A stretch of 64,000 nucleotides of DNA, from positions 16,414 to 80,413 of the forward strand of contig NZ_VFES01000025.1 in NCBI RefSeq assembly GCF_007858185.1. Reading direction: 5' to 3'. The notes beneath the pieces were generated by a model. The model was not told where the DNA came from. It did no database searches and saw nothing but the letters and a program-made list of their open reading frames with translations. Origin of the DNA: Pseudomonas grimontii (GTDB taxonomy: Bacteria; Pseudomonadota; Gammaproteobacteria; Pseudomonadales; Pseudomonadaceae). Numbering within the stretch: position 1 is the first letter of the stretch; every line of letters starts with the position of its first letter. The position numbers and the translations under genes are program-made. Below, piece by piece: positions 9,103-17,812 of the stretch.

Positions 9103-11100
9103 TCAAGGGTTCCATTGGTTGGAAAGGGCCGGACGCACAGTCTTCAGGTCCGGGGAGTTTTCCAGGAAGTTGTCCGGGTAGTAGCCAAAACTCGTGACAC
9201 CCTGGCGCTTGAGCACAGCCATCCATTCAGCCATCTGCACAGCGTCGATATCCGGCGCGGCCTTGGTGCGCCAGTCTTTGGCTTGCAGTTCGAACACCGT
9301 GCGTTCCATCGCGCCGGGACGCGCCTTGACCGTCGCCACCAGCTTCTCCAGCCAGGCATTGGAGGTCTTGTACTCCTGGCCTTCCATCAGCGGCATGGCC
9401 ATCGGCGCGGTCCAGTCATAGGCCTGGAGGAAATCATCGAGGTTTTGGGCGAACCAGGCCTCGCTCGCCGGGTTGAGCATCGGCTCGGCGAAGATATTGC
9501 GCGCGGTCAGCACCTGCGGCCCACCGATGGCGTGGACCTTGGCGGTCAGCTCTTTGGTGAAGTCGATCAGGTAGCGGCTCTTGAAACGCGTCCAGCGCTG
9601 CATCACCGCCGGGTCGGCGCGCAGGGCCTCGATGCTGCCCGGCAGGCCGTTGGCGGCATAGGCCTTGAGCGCGGCGGGGCTGGCGTCTTCGAAGTCCGAG
9701 AGCACCGCATCGTCGTGGTACAGCACACCGTCGATGGCATTGTTGCGCGCCAGGTCTTCATAGATCTCGCCAATGATCTTGCGCACCTGCGGGTCGAACG
9801 GCGACAGGCGCTTGTATTGGTCCGGGTCTGTGCCGACCTTGCCGGTTTCCGGGTCCCAGCGCGTCACGCGGGGCAGCTTGGGATCGAGGGCAAAACTCAA
9901 CACCGGCATCCACGCATACACGGCGGCATGGGCACGGGTATGCAACTGCCAGGAGACGCGGTTGAACAGGTCGGCGCGCACCGGCAAGTGACGGTTGGGG
10001 AAGTACAGTTCGTGCACCAGGCCATCACCCTTGGGGTCGGCGAAGGCTTGCAGGAACACCGTACCGGCGCCCATGTCCACCACGCGTTGCACCAATTGGT
10101 CGAGGTTGCGCGCTTGCTGGGCCGGGTCCGGGTCGTAGACGTTGTCCAGGTCCACATGCAGCACCCGCAGCGGCGCCGGGGTTTGCACGGCGACGATGCT
10201 GTTGGCGAAATGCTCGCCGTCCGGGTCGGAGGCCACCAGGAAGCGCGGGCTGTTCATCAAGTCATTGGAGCTGTCGAGACCGTCTTCCAGGGTCAGCGCC
10301 ATCTGGTAGCCCTGCTCGCCGACGATTGCCAGCGAGGTGCCCTTGGCGGCGCCGTACGGCCACACCCATACCCGTGGTTTTTTGCCAGTCACGGTTTGGA
10401 TCTTGTTGGAGATCGCCACGACATCCGCACGTAGACGAGCATCGAACTGCGCCTGGGTTTCATAGCGACCAGTGGCCGGGTCATAACGCAACGATGTCGC
10501 CGCCGGCTCAAGGTTGCCCTGGGGGTTGGCCAGGATCCCGGTGTGGCTGGCATCGGTATGCGCGGCGATTTCCACCAGGCCCGATTGCGACACTTCGCGG
10601 ATCTGCTGCCAGGTGAGGAACTCGCCGCGCGGCCGTGGCGAGCCGGCGAAGTCCACCGGTTTGTTCATCGGCGTGTCGATCCAGTAGCCCACCGGCGCCA
10701 GCAAGGCCGGCCAGCGATAGGCGCGCAAAATCGGCATTACGCGGGTGTAGAAGCTGGAATAACCGTCATCGAAGCTGAGCATGATGGCTTTGGGCGGCAG
10801 CGCGGGGCCGCCACGGCGGGCAGCCAGGATCTGGTCAACGCTGACGGCCTGGTAGCCGTTCTCGCGCAGCCAGGCCAACTGTTCGATCAATCGCTCGGTG
10901 CGCACCGCCACCACGGCCTGGTCAGGATCGCGGTCCGACACGTCATGGTAGGCAATGCCCAGGAAGTGGTTTTTCGGCCACGCCGCTTCGTTGGGCGGTG
11001 TCGGCCGCTCGGCGGGTGGAGTGAAAGGTGCGGGTTGCTGGGCGCAGGCACTGGCCAGCAATACGCCCAGAACCAACAAGCAACGGCTGAGGAAGGTCAT
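9103..11100 (-). CDS. pgaB: Poly-beta-1,6-N-acetyl-D-glucosamine N-deacetylase PgaB
   Basis: A periplasmic lipoprotein that partly deacetylates PNAG for export. The 665-aa product has a lipobox LASAC with Cys19. Its CE4 deacetylase domain contains MLSFDDGY (Asp111, Asp112) and HTDASHTG (His181, His186), the same spacing as the metal/catalytic residues of E. coli PgaB (D114, D115, H184, H189). The C-terminal half is the GH153-type hydrolase/PNAG-binding domain, with VLYHDDAVLSDFED as a likely acidic active-site segment. It lies between pgaA (12 bp upstream) and pgaC (2 bp downstream). All expected catalytic residues are present, so it should be active. Confidence 0.96.
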   Translation of the reverse strand: MTFLSRCLLVLGVLLASACAQQPAPFTPPAERPTPPNEAAWPKNHFLGIAYHDVSDRDPDQAVVAVRTERLIEQLAWLRENGYQAVSVDQILAARRGGPALPPKAIMLSFDDGYSSFYTRVMPILRAYRWPALLAPVGYWIDTPMNKPVDFAGSPRPRGEFLTWQQIREVSQSGLVEIAAHTDASHTGILANPQGNLEPAATSLRYDPATGRYETQAQFDARLRADVVAISNKIQTVTGKKPRVWVWPYGAAKGTSLAIVGEQGYQMALTLEDGLDSSNDLMNSPRFLVASDPDGEHFANSIVAVQTPAPLRVLHVDLDNVYDPDPAQQARNLDQLVQRVVDMGAGTVFLQAFADPKGDGLVHELYFPNRHLPVRADLFNRVSWQLHTRAHAAVYAWMPVLSFALDPKLPRVTRWDPETGKVGTDPDQYKRLSPFDPQVRKIIGEIYEDLARNNAIDGVLYHDDAVLSDFEDASPAALKAYAANGLPGSIEALRADPAVMQRWTRFKSRYLIDFTKELTAKVHAIGGPQVLTARNIFAEPMLNPASEAWFAQNLDDFLQAYDWTAPMAMPLMEGQEYKTSNAWLEKLVATVKARPGAMERTVFELQAKDWRTKAAPDIDAVQMAEWMAVLKRQGVTSFGYYPDNFLENSPDLKTVRPALSNQWNP

Positions 11101-11112
11101 GGTCAGGCTCTT

Positions 11113-13593
11113 TTAGAAACGGTAAGTGAGGTCGACGAGCAGGCGTAGATCGCGTTCGCGATCGCCGTCATAAGGTCGGCTGATCAGGCTCAGGTTGGCG
11201 CCGGCTTCCAGGACGTCGTTCCAGCGAAAGCGTTGGCCATAGCCCACCAGACCGATGCCACCGGTGGAGTAATCCCGCTGGCTATACGTACCCGCACCGA
11301 CCTGGAACTGCTGACTCCACTGGGTCTCGTAGCGGTGATAGAGCACATGGTTGATGTTGAGGACGGGCAACACGGTGAAGTCCGACTTCGGGTTGAAGTA
11401 CACCGTGTCTTCCTTGCTGTTGCGGCTGGCGCCGACTTCCAGGCCCAGGTCCACTTGCACTTTCGGCGAGCTGTAGAGGCCTTCGCGGCCGCTGAGCAAG
11501 GCTTCGAAGCGGTCGTTGCCATCGCTGAAATGGGAGGGGCTGAGGGTCAGTTTCCATTCGCGGCTTTCATTGGCGCGCCAGCGGATAAAGCCGCTGCCGC
11601 CGTTGGCCGTGACCCCGTCATTCAACGCGCGCAACGGCGTGGTACTCAGCAGGTAGCCGAGGCTGCCGCCGTATTGCCAATTGTCGTTGATGTCGCGGGC
11701 AATCGAGATCGCGGCACCTTGTTTGGAGCCATCGCCGTAGGAATGGTTGGAGACCTCGGCTTCAATGGTCATGTCACGGGTGCGCCGCTCCACGCCCACG
11801 ACCTGCCAGCGATGCTGGCCGGTGCCTTCGCTGAAATCGGCCTTGGCGTACCCGGCGCCCGCGAATACACGCCAGTCTTCGTCGATGGGCGGCGTGTAGA
11901 TCCGACTCTCAATGCCCCAATCGCGGCTACCCGCGACAGCGCCCGCATCACCGTCATTGCCGCCGCCAAAACTTTTACCGGTATAGGCCTCGACCCGCAG
12001 CTCGGCCATGTCATGCACGTCGCGCAGGCGACTCAGGCGCTGCACCTGGCGGTTGTCCGGGTTGCGCGCGACCACATCGTCGGTGAGCACATCGAGCTGG
12101 CGCCACTCCTGCAGGTCCATGGCGGTGTAGGCCTGGCTCACTTCCAGGCCGATGTCGCGCGGGGCCTGGGCTTCGGTTTCCTTGAGAACGCCTTCGGCGC
12201 GCCGTGGCAGGTCGCGGGCGCGGTACATGTCAGCCTGGGCCAGGCGCAGGCCTACGTTGCCGGGGGCTTTCGCTACCAGCGCTTCCAGGCCAGCTTCACT
12301 GCCCGGCAGGTCGCCGCCGTAGACGCCGGCCTGGGCCGACAGTTGCTGGGCGTCCATCCACGCGTCGTTGGGGTTGCCGATGGGCAAGCCCTTGAGTTCG
12401 ACCCGCGGGTTCTGGCTGTTGGCGAGTCCCTTGGCGACCTCGTTGGCATCCTCGCCCTTGTTGCTTTCCTGCAAGGCGTAGAACAGTGCGGTGGTGTCTT
12501 CGACCCGATCATCGGGCTCGGCGTCGGTGGCGCTCAGGGCCTGGCGGTACAGCGGCTCGGCTTGTTCCGGCTGGCGCTGATCGAGGTAGGACGCGGCCAC
12601 CCAACGCACTGCGTAGGTCGGCAGTTGCACGCCTTCGGCCTTAAGCGTTTCGTATTCGCGGATCACCTCGGCGGTACGCGCACGCGCCTTGAGTGCACCG
12701 AGGCGGTCGATACGCCAGCGCACCACATCGTCATGGGCGGTGGCGTCAGGCGTCCAGCGGGCGAGCAGTTTGTCGTAGTCCGCCAGGGCCCGGTCGGCAA
12801 TCACGTAACGTTCTTTTTCGCTGCGCGTGGCAAATTCGGCCATGCGCACGCGTTCGGCGGCGAGGTCGCCTTCCAGGCGGCGCTGGGTCACCGGGTCCAA
12901 GAGGCCAGGACGCTGGGCCGACAGGCGCAACGCGGCTTCCGGCAGGCGGGCCTTTTGCAGGGCGACGATGTATTCGCGGGCGACGTCAGGTTTGTCGCTG
13001 GCGCGGATAAACGCCTGGTCGAACTCAAACAGTGCGTCGTAGTTCAAGCCGGCGCGGGTCAGTGCATAACCCAGGGCCATGCGGCGGTTGGGGTCATCGG
13101 GCCTGGCCGCCACCAGCGCGCGAGTGCGCTGCACGGCTTCGCTGGTTTTGCCGCCGTCGGCCTGGGTCAGGGCCAGGCCCAGTTGCAGGTCGACATTGTT
13201 CGGTTCACGCAGCAACGCCTGGCGATAGACCGCCTCGGCCTGGGCCCATTGCCGCTGGTTGCGATACGTACGCGCAACGGTGGCGAGCGCCTGGGTGCTG
13301 AGGTTGCGGTTTTTACCCTGGGCCTCGTACACCTTCAGCACTTCGGCGTCCTGGCCGGCCCAACCGGCGATCACCACATGATCGCTGACCTGGCCTGGCG
13401 TCTGGCGCTCGGCGGACAGTTGGCGCAATTGGGTCAGGGCGGGGGTGAAGTTGCCGTTGCGCGCCTGAATAATCAGCGCGTCATAGGCCGGATCGGCCAT
13501 GGCGAAGGTGGGCATCAGTAATTGGCTGCATAAGGCTGCCCCGACGAGCAGTCGCAACCGGCCTGATGCACTGAGTGGTAGGTTTCGCAACAT
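11113..13593 (-). CDS. pgaA: PNAG export porin PgaA
   Basis: An outer-membrane export protein for deacetylated PNAG. The 826-aa product starts at the ATG at 13593, seven codons inside a longer frame, because AAGGAAG lies 9 bases upstream and the signal peptide then reads correctly (cleavage after TFAMA). The N-terminal ~500 residues are TPR-like helical pairs, for example 'YRNQRQWAQAEAVYRQALLR' and 'DDPNRRMALGYALTRAGLNY'. The C-terminal ~300 residues are an aromatic beta-barrel ending in DLTYRF, with the terminal Phe of outer-membrane proteins. It is the first gene of pgaABCD; the leader upstream carries a dyad and several GGA motifs. Confidence 0.95.
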   Translation of the reverse strand: MLRNLPLSASGRLRLLVGAALCSQLLMPTFAMADPAYDALIIQARNGNFTPALTQLRQLSAERQTPGQVSDHVVIAGWAGQDAEVLKVYEAQGKNRNLSTQALATVARTYRNQRQWAQAEAVYRQALLREPNNVDLQLGLALTQADGGKTSEAVQRTRALVAARPDDPNRRMALGYALTRAGLNYDALFEFDQAFIRASDKPDVAREYIVALQKARLPEAALRLSAQRPGLLDPVTQRRLEGDLAAERVRMAEFATRSEKERYVIADRALADYDKLLARWTPDATAHDDVVRWRIDRLGALKARARTAEVIREYETLKAEGVQLPTYAVRWVAASYLDQRQPEQAEPLYRQALSATDAEPDDRVEDTTALFYALQESNKGEDANEVAKGLANSQNPRVELKGLPIGNPNDAWMDAQQLSAQAGVYGGDLPGSEAGLEALVAKAPGNVGLRLAQADMYRARDLPRRAEGVLKETEAQAPRDIGLEVSQAYTAMDLQEWRQLDVLTDDVVARNPDNRQVQRLSRLRDVHDMAELRVEAYTGKSFGGGNDGDAGAVAGSRDWGIESRIYTPPIDEDWRVFAGAGYAKADFSEGTGQHRWQVVGVERRTRDMTIEAEVSNHSYGDGSKQGAAISIARDINDNWQYGGSLGYLLSTTPLRALNDGVTANGGSGFIRWRANESREWKLTLSPSHFSDGNDRFEALLSGREGLYSSPKVQVDLGLEVGASRNSKEDTVYFNPKSDFTVLPVLNINHVLYHRYETQWSQQFQVGAGTYSQRDYSTGGIGLVGYGQRFRWNDVLEAGANLSLISRPYDGDRERDLRLLVDLTYRF

Positions 13594-13752
13594 ATCGTGA
13601 GCTTCCTTACACACGGAAAGCTGTAACGATAGGTGGTCCTGAGCGAATTGCCGCAGGGTGCCGGCGTCTAATGACCCGGCCTAGCTTTCCTGTGTGAACT
13701 ATCTCTTAGGAAAGTAGGAAAAAGACCAATTCAAAACAATTGTTCAGAATTG
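13594..13752 (-). promoter_or_regulatory. pga operon leader with a 26-bp interrupted dyad and GGA motifs
   Basis: At 13727-13752 the sequence CAATTC-N4-CAATTG-N4-GAATTG is symmetric in 11 of 13 base pairs, a likely operator for a dimeric regulator about 135-160 bp upstream of pgaA. On the transcribed (minus) strand a 7-bp stem CTTTCCT/AGGAAAG (13714-13708 with 13691-13685) lies just downstream. GGA occurs there, again in TCAGGACC, and in the AAGGAAG Shine-Dalgarno. In E. coli pgaA mRNA is repressed by CsrA at GGA sites; a similar RsmA/E control here is inference. Confidence 0.4.
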
Positions 13753-13774
13753 CGCGGCCCCTCTGAAATGTGAA

Positions 13775-13865
13775 TGTGGGAGCGGACTTGCCTGCGATAA
13801 CGGGGTGCCAGCCGACACGCGCGTCGACTGTTTGACCCTTATCGCGGGCACTCCCGCTCCCACAT
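13775..13865. repeat. REP pair in inverted orientation
   Basis: The left unit starts TGTGGGAGCGGACTTGCC and the right unit is its near inverse complement ending at TCCCGCTCCCACA. They are separated by a spacer containing CGACACGCGCGTCG, itself a small palindrome. This is the usual Pseudomonas twin-REP arrangement. It lies between the DUF945 gene stop and the pga promoter region and could act as a transcript end for the DUF945 gene. Confidence 0.8.
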
Positions 13866-13893
13866 TATTTATTTCCGGGCGATGGCGAAATCT

Positions 13894-15390
13894 TTACTGT
13901 GCGCCGCTGACCGCGCCGACCTTGGCCATCACAAAACCAATGAATTGCTCGACGGTCATCTTCTGGCCGTTGAAGGTCACTTCATTGTTGGCGTAGTGCA
14001 ACTTGGACACCACGTCGCTGCCGACCAGGGTCGCCAACTGAGTGCCGACCGCCATGCCGCTGACCATCTCGGCGGCCATTTGGGACTGCTGCTCAATGGC
14101 TTTCGGGTCGGTCACGCCACCGAGTTGCGCTTGCAAGGCGGCAACGTCGCCAATCATCGGCTTGGACAGGGTCAGGTTGGCATCCAGCAATGCAATCATC
14201 TGCTTGCCCAGTTCGACCGGTGGCAGCTCCATGGACGCCGGCTTGGCCAGGTCCACCAGCAGGTTGAATTTGCTTTCGCCATGGGTGGTTTTCAGGGACA
14301 GGTTTTCCACGGCTATTTGCGGCTTGGCGGCCAGGACCTGATTGACGTTCGCTTCGGCCAGGGCCTGCTCGGCTTCGGTCAGTTGCAGCTCAGGTGCGGG
14401 CTCGCCCGCTGCGGCAGCGGCTTGCACCGGCTGCATCTTGTCCTGGTAAAGCTTGGTCAGCACCAGCATGGCCGGGATGTCGACGTTCTTCATGCTCAAG
14501 GCCATGGCCGCCGAACCCACGGGTTTGCCCTGGTAGCCGATCTCGTCGATCTTGTAGTCGACACGGCCGGCCAGGTTGTTGTCCTTGGTTTCGCTGGAGT
14601 CTTTCTGCTCGAAGCCTTTGACCGTCAGCACGGCTTTCTGCGGGCCGAAGGTGAACGTGCTGTCGGTCAGCTCAACGGTGTTTTGCCCGGTGTAGAAGCC
14701 AAAGGTGGATTTTTCCAGGTTGCTGGCGAGGGTCAGGCCAGACAATTGAGCTTCGAAGTGTTCGCCCTTGCTGTCTAGCCCGGCGATCTTGAAGCTGTTC
14801 ATGAAGCCGTCAGCCTTGACCTTCTGGCCTTCGGCGGTGCTGTCGAAATTCAGGTTGGCGCCAGAAAAGCTCGCCGAAGCTGCGGCGTCCTTGAACTCCA
14901 GGGGCAGCAATTCGATGTTACCGTTGACCGAGCGGCTATAGCCGATATTGGCCACGCCTTTGAGCGGCGACACGTCTTTAGCGGCGGCGAACCACTTCTC
15001 GGTGGTGGCGTTCTTTTCCAGTTCGTAGTGACTGGTGGCCATGACCGGCAACCATTTGAGCGTCACCAGGCGCGAGAACGGCAGCGGCCCGTGTTCGATA
15101 TGGTCGACGAACAGCAGTTCCGGATTAGGGTTGTCTTCGCCGAAGACCGAACCCTGGCCTTTCAAGCGGTAATGGGCGGTGCTGCTGAACACGCCACGCT
15201 CCAGGGACACCAGCTCCAGGTCCACGGTGCCATCGACGCCCGCCATGGAGGTCCGCAGTTCCTTGTTGGCGTTCTGGATCGCGGTTTGCAGCACCGGCTC
15301 CAGTTGTTTACCGGTGTACCAGGCGCCGCCTGCACTAACGACGCCTACGGCGACAACAAAACCCAAAAGAACGACTGCTGGCTTATTCAT
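13894..15390 (-). CDS. YdgA-family (DUF945) protein
   Basis: A 498-aa protein of the DUF945/YdgA family, whose molecular role is not settled. Residues 1-25 (MNKPAVVLLGFVVAVGVVSAGGAW) form one N-terminal membrane anchor or signal. The remainder is a periplasmic, beta-rich region with typical family phrases such as LLFVDHIEHGPLPFSRL and the C-terminal LHYANNEVTFNGQKM. Related proteins are often annotated as exported or envelope proteins. The ATG at 15390 has AGGTC upstream. It is monocistronic as far as can be seen: a large inverted repeat lies upstream and a REP pair downstream. Confidence 0.85.
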   Translation of the reverse strand: MNKPAVVLLGFVVAVGVVSAGGAWYTGKQLEPVLQTAIQNANKELRTSMAGVDGTVDLELVSLERGVFSSTAHYRLKGQGSVFGEDNPNPELLFVDHIEHGPLPFSRLVTLKWLPVMATSHYELEKNATTEKWFAAAKDVSPLKGVANIGYSRSVNGNIELLPLEFKDAAASASFSGANLNFDSTAEGQKVKADGFMNSFKIAGLDSKGEHFEAQLSGLTLASNLEKSTFGFYTGQNTVELTDSTFTFGPQKAVLTVKGFEQKDSSETKDNNLAGRVDYKIDEIGYQGKPVGSAAMALSMKNVDIPAMLVLTKLYQDKMQPVQAAAAAGEPAPELQLTEAEQALAEANVNQVLAAKPQIAVENLSLKTTHGESKFNLLVDLAKPASMELPPVELGKQMIALLDANLTLSKPMIGDVAALQAQLGGVTDPKAIEQQSQMAAEMVSGMAVGTQLATLVGSDVVSKLHYANNEVTFNGQKMTVEQFIGFVMAKVGAVSGAQ

Positions 15391-15494
15391 GAAGTGACCT
15401 GATCAAATCCTGTGAGAAGTGGGCTGTCTTCCTTGGACCCTGTTGGGGTTGGCTCAAGCCCGCCGAAAAATCCGGGAGAGGTTAGCATAGGCTC

Positions 15495-15641
15495 CGTAGC
15501 AGCGGTCGAGCGCAGCGAGGCCGCGTTCGACTGCGAAGCAGTCGTAAAACCACGCACCTTGGCTTATCAAAAACCGTGCGTGCTGGTTTTACGAGGACTT
15601 CGTCCTCGAACGCGGCCTCGTTCTACTCGACCACTGCTACG
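15495..15641. repeat. 147-bp inverted repeat with two nested hairpins
   Basis: Two arms of about 60 bp are inverted copies of each other, sharing CGTAGCAG, GTCGAG, GAGGCCGCGTTCGA and GTAAAACCA. Each arm contains its own perfect 7-bp hairpin with the loop GAA: CGACTGC/GCAGTCG in the left arm (about 15528-15544) and CGAGGAC/GTCCTCG in the right arm. The stems differ in sequence but both pair. The element ends exactly at the stop codon of the gene at 15642 and probably terminates or protects its mRNA. It differs from the GTGGGAG REP family. Confidence 0.75.
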
Positions 15642-16274
15642 TCAGGAATACTCCAATTCGATCTCGTCGAGCTGGTGGTCGAAGGTCTTCAGGCGCGCCG
15701 TCCAGGTGTACACCAGCACCTCAAACTCGCGGTGTATGACCGCATTGCCGGGGGTGTCGGTCTTGGGGTCGCAGAAGTCCAGTTGGTAGCGCTCACGAGC
15801 CATCTGCGTGGCAACGTCGGACAATTCCCGCGCGTTATTCAGCCAATGCCTGCCATCGGCGACCTGCCGATCAAGCAACACACACTGTTTTTTCAGAACG
15901 TCGAGACTTTTTTCCAGGGGCGTGCCGGTGAGGTCGCCCATGACTTCCTGGAAGGTGCGCCCCGGCTGCCAATAGCTGCCCCAGAAATAGCGGTCGAACA
16001 CGGTTTCGACCCGACGCAGCGCGACCTTTGTATCCCAGATCGCCACGCGGGTCTTGCCTTGTTCGAGGAGTTTTTTCTTCACGCGTTGGTTCTGGTAGGA
16101 GGCCCAGGCCACCACGCCGATGGACAAGGAACCGATCACCAGGCAGGCGCTGTCGAGAAACACCATGGCCTTGTCGAGTTGATGGGCGAGCATGACGCCG
16201 TAGAAATACGCGGCCGATAACAACACCAGTGCGAAGAGCACGCACCAGAAAGCGGGAGCATAAGGGTTTTTCAT
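15642..16274 (-). CDS. Membrane protein of unknown function, ~210 aa
   Basis: I do not recognise the family. The ATG at 16274 (MKNPYAPAFWCVL) is preferred because GGGGA lies 8 bases upstream; an ATG at 16289 lacks one. Two membrane helices lie at the N-terminus (around WCVLFALVLLSAAYFYGVML and LVIGSLSIGVVAWASY), followed by a basic QRVKKKLLEQGK stretch and a ~150-residue soluble helical region. The region ends in acidic ELEYS. This layout (two helices and a cytoplasmic helical tail) resembles small sensor-less membrane proteins, but no motif supports a function. The stop codon abuts the inverted repeat at 15495-15641. The open frame, codon use and SD make it a credible real gene. Confidence 0.75.
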   Translation of the reverse strand: MKNPYAPAFWCVLFALVLLSAAYFYGVMLAHQLDKAMVFLDSACLVIGSLSIGVVAWASYQNQRVKKKLLEQGKTRVAIWDTKVALRRVETVFDRYFWGSYWQPGRTFQEVMGDLTGTPLEKSLDVLKKQCVLLDRQVADGRHWLNNARELSDVATQMARERYQLDFCDPKTDTPGNAVIHREFEVLVYTWTARLKTFDHQLDEIELEYS

Positions 16275-16369
16275 TATTGGAATCCCCATGAGCAAACGCG
16301 AGCAGTGTCTGGGGAGCGCCTGCCCGTCAAACCGCAGTGCGCTCCACCTGACAAAGCATAGTCATTCGC

Positions 16370-17812
16370 TCAGGGTTTGCCGGGCTGTGACGCTTGCGTT
16401 CGTCCGCTTTCCCAGCCGCCGCCCAGGGCCAGGAACAGATCGATCTGGCTCATGGCAACCTGGGTGTTCGCCGCCGCCAGTTGCGCGCGCATCGCGGTGT
16501 AGGTGCGGGTGGCTTGCAGGTCGGCGAGGAACGATTCACGGCCAGCCTGGAAGAACCGGTGGGTCTGGTCCGCAGCCTCTTGGGCCGATTGCTCGGCGTC
16601 AGCCAGCGCCTCGCGCCTTTGCAACACGGCGGTGTATTGCGCCAGGCCGGTCTGGGTTTCGCGGATGGCGTTGAGTACCACACCGTCGAAATGCGCCAGC
16701 GCGCCCTGGGTCGCGGCTTCGGCCTCGTGGATGCGCGCACGGGCGCCGTTGGTCGGCACCGTCCAACTGATCATCGGACCGAAGCCCCAGCGGTTGGTCG
16801 CGGGCTGTCCGAGGTTGTCGAGCAGACCCACGGTGCCCACCGTGGCGCCGATGGCGATGTCCGGGTACAACGCGCCGGTGGCCACGCCGATACGCGCGGT
16901 GGCGGCGGCCAGTTGGCGCTCGGCCTGGCGCACGTCGGGGCGACGCTTGAGCAGTGCCGCACCGTCGCCCACCGGCAACAGTTGGGCGATGTGCGGCAAC
17001 TCGGCGCAGCTGCCGGTGCCCGCCGGCAGTTGGTCGACGGGCTTGGCCAGCAGCATCGACAGGCGGAACAGCCCGGCCTGGCGCGCCGCTTCGTAGCGCG
17101 GCATGTCGGCGCGCAAGGATTTGTATTGGGTTTGCGAGCGGGTGACCTGGGTTTCATCACCACGGCCCGCGTCGCGCAGGCGTTGGGTCAGCTTGGTGCT
17201 CTGGGCTTGCAGGTCGAGGGACTCGTTGGCAATCGCCAGCTCTTCGTTGGCCGCGCACACCTGGGTGTAGGAGCGCACCACATCGGCCACCAGGGTGATG
17301 CGCGCAATATCCACGGCGGCCTGGGCCGCATCGGCGCTGGCCTGGGCGCTTTCGATGCCACGTTGCAAGGTGCCGAACAGATCGAATTGATATGAGGTGG
17401 TAATGCCTACGCTGCCGATGTTATCCACCGGCACTTTTTCCGCCTGCAAAAAAGCTTCGCCGGATTCCTGCAGGCGCTGCACCTCGGCCTTCGCACCGGC
17501 ACTCCAGCCGCCGGCGGATTCAGCCTGTTGGGTCTGATAGCGCGAGCGCTGCAGGTTGGCGGCCGCCACGCGCAGGTCGGTGTTGGAGGCCATGGCCTGG
17601 CGCACCAACTCGTCCAGGCGCGGGTCCTTGTAGAGCTTCCACCAGTCGGCCGGCACTGGCGCCGATACCACGTTGTGGCCCTCACCCGCCAGGTGCCCCT
17701 GCAGGTCAGCACGGTTGACGGCAGACGTTGGCGGCAGCTTGTAATCCGGCCCCACCACTTGGCAGGCCGACAGCAACAACCCCAGCGCAGCGGTTGCCCA
17801 AAGCTGCTTCAT
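16370..17812 (-). CDS. Outer-membrane efflux lipoprotein (NodT/OprM family)
   Basis: The outer-membrane channel of a tripartite exporter. The 480-aa product has a lipoprotein signal with lipobox LLSAC (Cys17) and then VVGPDYKLP, the usual start of the NodT family. It has two tandem OEP repeats with helical regions (LRVAAANLQRSRYQTQQAES and a second around RIHEAEAATQGALAHFD) and the conserved RRPDVRQAERQLAAATARIGVA motif. It overlaps the adaptor gene upstream by ATGA (17809-17812) and is the last gene of the marR-FUSC-DUF1656-hlyD-OMF operon. The likely substrates are aromatic acids or other small lipophiles, by analogy with AaeAB-type pumps. Confidence 0.93.
   Translation of the reverse strand: MKQLWATAALGLLLSACQVVGPDYKLPPTSAVNRADLQGHLAGEGHNVVSAPVPADWWKLYKDPRLDELVRQAMASNTDLRVAAANLQRSRYQTQQAESAGGWSAGAKAEVQRLQESGEAFLQAEKVPVDNIGSVGITTSYQFDLFGTLQRGIESAQASADAAQAAVDIARITLVADVVRSYTQVCAANEELAIANESLDLQAQSTKLTQRLRDAGRGDETQVTRSQTQYKSLRADMPRYEAARQAGLFRLSMLLAKPVDQLPAGTGSCAELPHIAQLLPVGDGAALLKRRPDVRQAERQLAAATARIGVATGALYPDIAIGATVGTVGLLDNLGQPATNRWGFGPMISWTVPTNGARARIHEAEAATQGALAHFDGVVLNAIRETQTGLAQYTAVLQRREALADAEQSAQEAADQTHRFFQAGRESFLADLQATRTYTAMRAQLAAANTQVAMSQIDLFLALGGGWESGRTQASQPGKP

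Noticed and set aside
11233..13521. A 762-codon plus-strand open frame
   Set aside because: Antisense to pgaA, whose domains and signal peptide are unambiguous.
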